Assembly: GCF_029784135.1 (NCBI RefSeq)
Contig: NC_073744.1
Location: forward strand, 77,665,935 to 77,729,934
Direction: 5' to 3'
Length of the DNA: 64,000 bases
Origin: Toxorhynchites rutilus septentrionalis
Lineage: Eukaryota > Arthropoda > Insecta > Diptera > Culicidae
The first letter of the stretch is position 1. Each line of letters begins with the position of its first letter. Below are positions 56,121 to 64,000 of the stretch, one piece after another. The position numbers were made by a program, and so were the translations under genes. The notes below the pieces were generated by a model, which saw only the letters and a list, made by a program, of their open reading frames with translations, had not been told where the DNA came from and made no database searches.

Positions 56121-57213
56121 CCGTTGTGAATCATATTTCGGACGCTTAAGGCATATGATGCAGAAAACAGATCTAAACTTTATGCACAGGTATTATTTGG
56201 TTGATATTTTTCATAAATTAGTTCAATATGCTTTTAAGCTTTCTACTTTGGTAGCGTAAATGATCTTGGTTTGTCCAATTTGGGGTGTTTTTACGCAACT
56301 AGTAAATGCAAATCGATTTTTCTTCATGAAAATCACACATAGTCGATACGAGTTTGGGTTTGTTGAAAAGCCCCAAGTCTCTAGTTGCTAATACTACCAT
56401 AAGGTGTTGAAATTATTCAAATTTTTATGTTTTTTAACGATTTTCCTTAAAGAAGAATTATGATCATGGTTTGACCACCTCTGATCATGGTTTGCCCAAA
56501 AAAATGATCATGGTTTGTCTGGTTTTAGAAATCTCCATTTTTGAATGAAAACATTCGAATTCACAATTAGATGTTGCATTTATCATTGCTTGAGTTTACT
56601 GTCATCATATTGATTCATTCATAATTTAGCCTTTCTTAGATGCATTAGAGCATTCAAAAAAGTGGGCAAACCATGATCATATTTTCGACTGGACAAACCA
56701 AGATCATTTACCCTACCTATTTGATTGAAAACATAAAAAATAATCGAATGAAATGCTTTTCAAATGAAGCGAATAAGAATCAAACTTAGGACACTAAATC
56801 TAATTTCGGACACTTTATTTTGCAATTTTTTGGACGAAAATTACATAACACTTGATTATATTTTATAGTCAACTGCGAAACACCTACCAAACAATCACAG
56901 TAAACTATTAACAATGATGAAAACTGATGAAACACGGAAGAAATTTAAATATTTATGAACGGATAAATTCCACGTCCTCACGCTAAGGAAACGTCAAACA
57001 CAAACGATAATGAGTAGTGTTGTAAGATTTCTGCCGATTAGGTTATAATTTAAATGTAGCTCTCATGTGAAATGATAGAGAAACCAAGGGATTACACTCA
57101 AGAAGCAATTGTGATATTAATTTGATAGTTATATCATCAGTGCATTAAGCATTTCAAGATATTAGAACAAAGTGTCCGAAATATGATGTTGTCCGAAATA
57201 TGATTCAGAACGG
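56121..57213. mobile_element. TA-flanked element with 23-bp terminal inverted repeats
   Basis: CCGTTGTGAATCATATTTCG plus GAC (56121-56143) and its reverse complement with one mismatch (57191-57213), with TA on each side. TA duplication suggests Tc1/mariner-type mobilisation. No transposase was recognised in the 1.1 kb. A further MITE is nested at 56251-56716. Confidence 0.8.
56251..56716. mobile_element. MITE with 27-bp inverted ends and GATCATGGTTTG repeats
   Basis: Left GTAGCGTAAATGATCTTGGT plus TTGTCCA, right the reverse complement with one mismatch (ending CCCTAC at 56716). Inside, GATCATGGTTTG occurs at 56462, 56484 and 56507 and reversed at 56667, resembling the end motif GATCTTGGTTTGTCC. 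Confidence 0.82.
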
Positions 57214-57519
57214 TATATAGATTCATTTTCATAATTTTCAACCCTTGTTTTCGGTTTTCAGAATCGCCCATAGTTTTGCTAATGGATAATTTCCAAACTT
57301 AAAAAATTATAACCGGAACTGAAACGTTCTAGAGAAAGCTCATCAATCAGGTTAGATTATGTTTGCTATTAACTTGGTTAGCATGCTGTATATTATGTCA
57401 AGTTAGGATAAACTTTGAAAAAAAGAATAAAAATACATTTTTTTCTTGTGATATTTTTTGTCAGATAGCCATATTGTATTGATATCGTTTGTTCACAACC
57501 AATCCAGTTGTTTACTATG

Positions 57520-57660
57520 AAAAATATTTAAAAAATTTGTTCAAATTTTCATATATTTTTTTAAATTACGCTGAAAAAATATTTCAAAAATTGAAATTCA
57601 TTTATATCAAAAACGTTTACATTCTTAAAACAAATATATGAATAACCCATACAATTCTCG
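57520..57660. repeat. Family Y fragment
   Basis: AATTACGCTGAAAAAATATT, TTTCAAAAATTGAAATTCA and ATATATGAATAACCCATACA follow the order of 30945-31060. Confidence 0.5.
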
Positions 57661-57689
57661 GTTGAGACAACGATACCTCACATCCATAT

Positions 57690-57860
57690 CCCTAACCTGA
57701 GCCGTCCCACAAAAATTGTTGCCTCGAGTAAACCGCGAGTATTCGGTCGAATCCTACTAAACATAGCAATTAGTTGAAACTTTGTATAAACAAACCTTGA
57801 ATTAGCGGCTCCGCAAAGCTTATGCGATTGAGCCTTTTATGTTTGAATTGAAAAAAAATC
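57690..57860 (+). mobile_element. Non-LTR retrotransposon 3' UTR fragment
   Basis: GCCTCGAGTAAACCGCGAGT and ATTCGGTCGAATCCTACTAA align with 53288-53345 of the retrotransposon 3' UTR. It ends GATTGAGCCTTTTATG before an A-rich run. No coding part remains. Confidence 0.6.
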
Positions 57861-58496
57861 CATACAATTACCTAAACGTCATTTAAACTCTTCTTCCGCA
57901 CAGGTCAACAACCTATCTTTTTTTCTTTTTTTACGCATTGAGGACTTGATCGCTACCCTCTCTCTAAAAGGCACAGAAAATAAACCGTGACTATTCATCT
58001 TCGACCTTATAACCGACAATGTGGATCACCCCTAATTTCTACAGCAGGTTCGGCGGATTATTCCTCCTCGTCGTTTCCGGAATTCCTAATTATTTCTGAT
58101 TTCTACCTACAAAACCTTACATGGCTTTTCGAACTGTTTTGATTTATGTTTGCGATCGTTTAACTATTCGTTTATTGTTAGAATAAGGTCTTTAAACTAA
58201 TTTAGTTTGTACGACATTGCCGGAGGTGGTGAAGAAAAAAATAAACTGCCGTTCCAATATCATCAAAAATTATATTTAATTTGCCGTAGCTCTCAATCGC
58301 TTTTCAAATTAGCTTATCTATCCATTGAGTCAGCTTTCCGACAAGTATCGGATTTGTGTTCCACGTTAAAAGGTTTTACCGAACGCTCAGGATAATTTGT
58401 GACGTAAATATGCATTATTCTAAGTAGTTTTTCAACGAATGTTAACAAATGTTCACACAATTGAGTTTTTTAAGCTCCATGACAATGATGGTATTG
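57861..58496. other. Intergenic, unassigned
   Basis: No gene or repeat recognised. Confidence 0.3.
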
Positions 58497-58778
58497 TGCT
58501 CCCTTGGCCGAGTGGTTAGCGTCACAACTAACATGCCGGATGTTCGGGTTCGATTCCCGTTTTGGTCCGGGGAATTTTTCGTCAAAGAAATTTCCTCCGA
58601 CTTGCACTGTGATCACGCGTATTCTAGAGCTTGCCACTCAGAATGCATTCAAGGCGTGTTATTTGGCATAGAAATCTCAACTAAGTACTAATAAAAATGA
58701 CGCAAGTAATACTACGTTGAGAAGGCGAAGTTCCTCTAGGAACGTTAGTGCCATTGAAGAAGAAGAAGAAGAAGAAGA
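58497..58778 (+). mobile_element. tRNA-derived SINE, type B, with (GAA)n tail
   Basis: Head TGCTCCCTTGGCCGAGTGGT (A box) and GTTCGGGTTCGATTCCCGTT (B box). Body as at 12365-12607, then CTACGTTGAGAAGGCGAAG and a GAA-repeat tail (58756-58778). This is the more complete of the two copies. Confidence 0.87.
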
Positions 58779-59639
58779 CAATGATGGTAACCAAACAACG
58801 GAAATTGTCAAAATTGGAATCATATAAATATTCATTTGAACATTCTGTAAGTTATTTCACCTTGATCATACGGTTAGTTTTAGAAGTTTCATTGTTTGTT
58901 TTGTTTCAACGTTTCGTAATTTTTTTTCATAAATTGCGACACATTCCGCTGATTGAAACGGAGCATCAATAGTTCAACTGGCATGCAGTAAAAAAGCTGC
59001 TCATCCGTTGTGATGAATTCAACTAAATGTGCACTGAACCGTCATCGGAGAAAAACGACAAAGCTAATAAACAAGAGTTAAAAAAAACAAGATGCCGATT
59101 CCGGTGTATTTCGATCTTTTTTTTTTATTTGTTTGTTTTGGTCGTTTTTTTATCTAACCCAAATAAAGCCTACGCAGTGATTGCACCACTGATGACGCAC
59201 GCATCGCCGAAGATAGCTGGTGCAAGCCGTGAGAGTAGTTACCTACCTTGCTCTCTCGTTGAAATCTGCTTCGCTCGCAGCAGCGTCAACGAAACGATCG
59301 AACCAAAAAGTGTTCGGAAAAGTGAGATCGAAGCGGTTTTGGGGGGTAGTGCCAAATCAGAAACGCTTATCAATTAACAGTTGCGTGCCGGCAGCGCTCC
59401 GGGTGCGAGGCTTTGACACTTAAGGGCTTACTATAACTTAAACTACTTATAATATAGGCATAAAGTAATGTTTTTGAATCCAGTGTTTAATTTTCAAGTC
59501 CGTGTTAGGAAATCGCCTTGTGCCAATGCGTTGCCAATGTTCCAGTTTAAACTGGATGAAATGCCAAAGCGAATATTCCCGATAACGTAATGTGAAATCG
59601 TATCGATGGTTCTTTCTGATATTTTCAATCTATAAAACA
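58779..59639. other. Intergenic with a GC-richer patch
   Basis: 59190-59420 is GC-richer and non-repetitive. A 116-codon ORF (59027-59377) has one hydrophobic run but no family resemblance. Bases 59485-59560 show a diverged family Y array motif (GTCCGTGTTAGGAAATCG). Confidence 0.35.
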
Positions 59640-61280
59640 AGAGATCTGTGATATAACCGCAAGGTAGACGTAGGACTACCGTTGGCTCGGCAATCATTTA
59701 TTTGAAATTGCATCTGAATCAATTCTAACTGAATGAATGAATGAATGAATATTTTGAAAGATTGCTGAAAGTTTTTCTTGTTAGTGTGTGGTCGGATGAG
59801 TATATATATGGAATTGTTATTAACATAAAAATCAACTCTTTCGAACTTGTTGGTGGTTCCGAAAAGAACCGACGAAATTTGAGTAGCCTTGTAAAAGCAA
59901 CTGAAGATGTTTGATACATGATTCATTTTTGTTTTCGTGAGAATAATACGAGATTTTTTATGATCACTCCATGCGCAGAATAGAAACTGAGGGCGCCACT
60001 TCACGGTGAAAACGAAATATAACCTTGCATAAAATTCATTTCTTTTTTTTCGTGATGTGATAATTTTTCATGATTGTTCCATGCAAAAGCAGAACAGAAA
60101 CTGATGCTATTGACGAATTTACGTTAGATTTACAACCCGATGGCGCATCGAGTAAAATGATAATGTTTTGTTTTTTTGGTCGTTCAAATTTTTTAGTAAA
60201 ATGAGAATTTATCTTCAAATTTCCCGGTTTCACGAATTCTTTCTACGCTAAAAAGGTTAGAGAATCGCCATTTTACAATGTGGTATGTATATTTTGAAGG
60301 CTTGGTATAAGTGTTGTAACTTTAATTTTTTTTTCAACTAGATAAACGATGAGTAGTATGTGTTGCGCTAAACATACTGCAAATCCTTCTTGTATCGGCC
60401 CTTAAATTATCAGTGATATAATCCAACTTAAAATGATAACGATTTCACAGTATTCATAACCTGTATGTACTATCAAACTCAAAATTATCGAAGATTATCA
60501 ATGACCAATGGCTGAATCGCGTGTTGAAATCATCGTAAATATACAAAGCCCTAACTGTCTTACCATATACTGAAGACATTTAATGGTTGAAATAAATCTA
60601 AATAGAAATAAAATGAATAATCACGACTGAATCTTGCTTTTCAGTGCGTAGAATAAACAAACATCATCACCTTTGTGGTTCGGAGCTCTAATGTAGGAGT
60701 CGCTGATTCAGCTTTGCATAAATTCGTCAATTGGATTGAATCACGGGAACACCAAGTCGAATGCGTAAATGCGAATATTCGTTCGCTTGAACGCATTCAC
60801 ACGCAAACAATTTTTCATGACTGTTCCATGCGAAAGCAGAACAGAAACTGATGCGAGTAGAAGTACTAACGCCTTGCATGTGTCCGCTGTGGTTTCCCAA
60901 ACACTAATGCAAACGAGCAAAAGAAGCCGCAACTTGCATGTATTCGCTATGACGGTTTCTCCAGGTGCCTAGATTTTGCGTCCGTGTTCGGGAACACATT
61001 GCGATCACCAATCATCATCAATGAGCAATGATGATTTCAATAGTTTGCTTTCAAAGCAATTTTCAAGCTATTGAGACGATTCTTTGGACCAATAAGTGAC
61101 ATAGATCATATAACTCGTTGACATTTTATCTTTCGGATGAAATGATTGTTATACCGCTCCATTCAGCCGGTAAAGAGGTATTAACGTGCAAAACCTTGCA
61201 TTCCTGCGTCACTCTCTCGTTTTCGAAACTTTGAACTTACACCCCGGTACAGAAATGAAATGCGTAGTCCTACGTCAAAA
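59640..61280. repeat. Family Y element, diverged copy
   Basis: Starts GATATAACCGCAAGGTAGAC with GACGTAGGACTACC at 59667 and ends GCGTAGTCCTACGTC at 61262-61276. Array-like units recur inside: CATGCRAAAGCAGAACAGAA at 60080 and 60825, and CTTGCATGTRTTCGCTRTG at 60870 and 60930. A TGAA tetranucleotide run lies at 59730-59750. ORFs here have no domain support. Confidence 0.5.
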
Positions 61281-61757
61281 CATATTTTTGCTTTGGAATT
61301 TAAAATGGATTTTCACGACAGTATTTCACAACCGCGCACTTTCGAAGCTCACATTGCTCTGCTTAAGTGAGAAAAAGGTAAATGTAATATATGTAAATGT
61401 AACGCCGAACGATGGCACAGACTTCCGCATATTCCCGCCTTGGATCGCACATGAAAAAGCAGGACATCACGCTACATCTCAATGTCGAAATATGATTACT
61501 CTTCTGACTCAAACTGATTCAAATGCTATATGAATGAAATAGGTGAGATGGGAAAAAAATGTATTGACATCAAGACACTGATACTTATATTGGAACGTTA
61601 TTTGAATAGAAATCTGTAAATGCATCCCGAATAATTTGTAATCTGTAACTACGGATTATTGGTTTCAAAAAAGCTGAAAAATCTGTAAAAATACAGATTA
61701 TTCTGTTGATAATCCTGAGTCCTCCCTCACTCTTCCTATCCCTTCACCAATTTTGTT
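61281..61757. other. Intergenic, unassigned
   Basis: Nothing recognised beyond AT-rich sequence. Confidence 0.3.
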
Positions 61758-61811
61758 GACGTAAGCTACGTCTTCCATCAAGGGAGCCAAATCAGAAAAC
61801 AAGTCACGTTT
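61758..61811. repeat. Family Y right-end fragment (reversed)
   Basis: GACGTAAGCTACGTC at 61758 followed by GGAGCCAAATCAGAAAACAA and GTCACGTTTGA, the reverse of the 39335-39395 end. Confidence 0.65.
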
Positions 61812-62877
61812 GATGTCTGTCTGTCTTTTTGTCTTTTTGTCTATCTGTCTGTCTGATTCTTATGGACTCGGAAACTACTGAACCGATCAACATGAATATT
61901 GGTATGTAGGGGTTTTTGGGGTCGGGGAAGGTTTTTATAATAGTTTGAGACCCTTCCCCCTGTCTAAGGGGGAACTGCCATACAAATGAAACACAAATTT
62001 CTACATTACTCGAGAATCAATCAACATATGAAACCAAATTTTGCATGTGGAGGTTTTAGGGTTCAATAAATGGTTCTATGGTGGCTAGATATTCCTCCCC
62101 CTTCTCTTAAGGGTGGGGGGTGTGGTCTACCATACAAATGAAACACGAATTTCTGCATTACTCGAGAATCAAGAATATGAAACCAAATTTTGCATGTGGA
62201 GGTTTTAGGGTGCAATAAATGTTCTTACGGTGCTTAGACACTCCACCCCCCTCTCTAAGGGGAGGCTGCCATAAAGTTAAACACAAATTTCTGAATAACT
62301 CGAAAACTAATCATCAAAAGGAGCCAAATTTGGCATGTAAAGGTTTTTGAATATGATAAATGTTTCTATGATGGTATGAAACCCCTCCCTCCTCTGAAAT
62401 GGAGAGGGGGTCCCGTAAAAATAATACACATATTTCAACCAAACATGACAATTGAATATTTTTTAATGTGATAAAACGCACTCCTATATCATCCTCTTTC
62501 TATATAAATAAAAATGGATCACCAAATGTGTTGATAAGAGCAAAACTCGAGAAAGGAATTGTCCGATTTAGAGCTGTCTTTATTCTATCATATTTTCTGT
62601 ATCAAACATTTATTCCATGTAACGGATAAACATGTTATTTGCAAGTGGTTGGAAAATTTTTAACGAGAATTGTGTCTGAAAATAATCTGATATTATAATG
62701 ACGAGTTTTTAGAAGTACTACGAATTTTATAGTAAAAGGTAATTTTAAAAGGTAGATTAGAAAATCAATCAATGAACAGTTCTGCGATTGGACCTATGAA
62801 CGTGCGCTTAGTAAAAACACGTGAATGTGATAACGAAAAATAAATGTTGAGCGGGACGAAGTTTGTCGGGCCAGCTA
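61812..62877 (+). mobile_element. Helitron-like element with four internal tandem units
   Basis: Starts in the GTCTGTCTG run, its first bases replaced by family Y. TTATGGACTCGGAAACTACT follows, then four tandem units (starts near 61976, 62127, 62268, 62411; spacing 141-151 bp), each with a CCATACAAATGAAACACAAA-like start and a G/C-run. GTGTTGATAAGAGCAAAACT and the 3' end GACGAAGTTTGTCGGGCCAG close it; the terminal CTAG is CTAT here. Non-coding. Confidence 0.65.
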
Positions 62878-63740
62878 TAATGCTATACATTACAATCCCC
62901 TGGTGTGTAAGTGGTTCAAATTGACCAAAAATAGAAGCATATCCATTTCCCATACATTTGTTCTGCTCATTTGTGAACTTACCTACCCGTGCCGTCAATA
63001 ATGAGTAGCTTATCGACGAGCAACGAAGGGGGATATTGGATCTCGCTGAGGTAAACTTCAGTCTCGTTCTGTATTCGAAGCAATGAACATCACTTGTTCT
63101 TGATCCCATCACATGTCCTACTTTCGGACTTGTATATTTATTCATAACATACCATCTTGAGCAGGACGAAATGGCCTGAGGATACCACAGTTTGATCTTG
63201 ATAACGGAATTTTCTTTGAACTGATATAAGATGTTGAATACCAAAGAATAAGACCAAAAAATTGTGGAGAAATAGCTTTTCAATACCAAAATTTGATAAT
63301 TCCAATACCATAGTAATTCTTGAGTAGTGTTTTTTGGTATTGAATGTACTCATTTCACTATTGGACTATTATTGTGGGACGATTGTAATCAGTGATCAGC
63401 TGTATCAGCGATTTTGGGGCCAATCAATATTTTTTCCACGATTTACCCAAATAAAATAGTATTCTCTAGAGCTTCTAGAAGATATGATCTTCAAATATTG
63501 TTCTCAGTAAAGTTCGAGTGGTGTAAAGCGTCATTTTGATCTGTTCGAATGATATGATTAATTAATGTTTTGTTTCGTCATTTTATGAACATCATATAAA
63601 TACTACACGAAACTTCGTAGGAAATTCTATTTCTCAAGCATTGGAATGGATAAAAAAGTAGATAATTGCATTTGATTTCAGTTTTTTTATTTGCAGAAAT
63701 CTGTCATTTTTTCTCTTTTGGTACATCAAATGGACGCTCT
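62878..63740. other. Intergenic with a reversed family Y fragment
   Basis: 62945-63060 (CATTTCCCATACATTTGTTC) matches the reverse of about 35345-35430. The remainder, including part of a 174-codon minus-strand ORF, is unassigned. Confidence 0.4.
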
Positions 63741-63744
63741 AGAG

Positions 63745-63815
63745 CAGGGTTTTCTGAAACTCTTTTGGGAAAGAGACCCCCTTTCCAGCATTAAATCATA
63801 CCTTAGACCCCCATA
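63745..63815 (+). mobile_element. Possible hAT-like terminal fragment
   Basis: GCAGGGTTTTCTGAAACTCT followed by GGAAAGAGACCCCC resembles the CAGNGGTTCTCAAACTTTTT ends of hAT elements. One end only. Confidence 0.25.
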
Positions 63816-63923
63816 GCCAAATTTCTTTGAGAATCCTTCAGTTTTTTTTTCTTACTGACTAATTATCAATCTGAAAACATTGCCGTTGGTTAAATGAATA
63901 AACTTGACTTTATTTTTTCACGG

Positions 63924-64000
63924 ATGCGATCTGGCCAAGTGGTAACATCCGCACCTCTCACGCTAAAGGTCAAGAGTTCAATTCGCACTCCCGACATTCT
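63924..64000 (+). mobile_element. tRNA-derived SINE, type A, cut by the window end
   Basis: GCGATCTGGCCAAGTGGTAA (A box, one variant position) and CAAGAGTTCAATTCGCACTC (B box). Confidence 0.75.

Larger units (their letters stand above)
55181..57221 (-). mobile_element. Helitron-like element disrupted by nested insertions
   Basis: The 3' end GGGTCAGCTAG lies at 55181 on the minus strand. The body with GACTCGGAAACTACTGAACC and the T-G-rich GTCTGTCTGTC run lies at 55920-56110. The 5' terminus is split by a TA-flanked element (56121-57213). Disregarding that insert, the terminus reads TCTATATATATAAAAATGG, the TC start expected of a Helitron. A partial MITE (55395-55845) interrupts the interior. 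Confidence 0.65.

Noticed and set aside
58497..58575. A- and B-box sequence taken as a real tRNA-Ser/Leu gene
   Set aside because: Arms do not pair into a cloverleaf, and the sequence continues as a SINE body also found at 12365-12607.
59027..59377. Plus-strand ORF of 116 codons with one membrane-like run
   Set aside because: The hydrophobic run comes from a T-rich tract, and no domain or splice context supports it.
62765..63289. Minus-strand ORF of 174 codons
   Set aside because: Its C-terminal half reads through the Helitron-like 3' end and the middle through a family Y fragment. No recognisable domain.

Overview
This is an AT-rich nuclear window from an insect, most likely a culicine mosquito. 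Short introns of 57-77 bp bound by GT..AG, one 9.8-kb intron, tRNA-derived SINEs, Tc1/mariner relics, RNase H-bearing and Jockey-type non-LTR retrotransposons and Helitron-like 'CTAGCTGACCC' repeats all point that way. There are no bacterial-style operons, and no CRISPR array, rRNA gene or functional tRNA gene was seen. The mosquito assignment is inference from repeat and protein style, not from a search.

Two host-type genes can be supported. The main one, on the + strand, has six coding exons between 37123 and 49196. They join without a frame break into a 657-residue protein with a signal peptide, an NRF domain and a multi-pass acyltransferase-3 domain (nose-resistant-to-fluoxetine, nrf-6, class). 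Its second intron, 37431-47265, is packed with mobile elements. The second gene, on the minus strand at 28558-28054, has two exons encoding a THAP zinc-finger protein of about 146 residues in which the last zinc ligand, normally His, is Tyr. Two weaker exon candidates lie at 2655-2777 and 17167-17255, both on the minus strand.

Layout: 1-5829 holds two nearly identical copies of a segment at a spacing of 3175 bp; each carries a Tc1-like pseudogene interrupted by a 5'-truncated RNase H-bearing non-LTR element. 7.0-16.4 kb holds a 55-bp perfect hairpin, a decayed Tc1/Tc3 transposase, an internally deleted mariner with intact ends, SINEs and a 1-kb foldback element. 16.4-18.1 kb is a GC-richer, repeat-poor stretch. 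18.9-23 kb holds a Helitron-like element followed by a Jockey-type retrotransposon. 25.4-26.7 kb is a TTAA-flanked piggyBac-like non-autonomous element. 30.7-35.9 kb is a large inverted-repeat element family ('family Y') carrying GACGTAG-NN-CTACGTC palindromes and arrays of units of about 95 bp, with further copies at 38.5, 57.5, 59.6-61.3 and 62.9 kb. 49.9-52.4 kb is a 2.5-kb inverted-repeat element ('family Z'). 55.2-57.2 kb is a nest of at least four elements. The rest is SINEs, MITEs and AT-rich sequence without recognisable content.

The window is mainly a record of transposon layering around one real membrane-enzyme gene. Most ORFs outside the two genes and the transposon relics are chance readings of repeats. 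Boundaries of decayed elements are accurate to tens of bases unless a target-site duplication fixed them. 'Families' Y, Z and F and SINE types A-D are local labels used here only.
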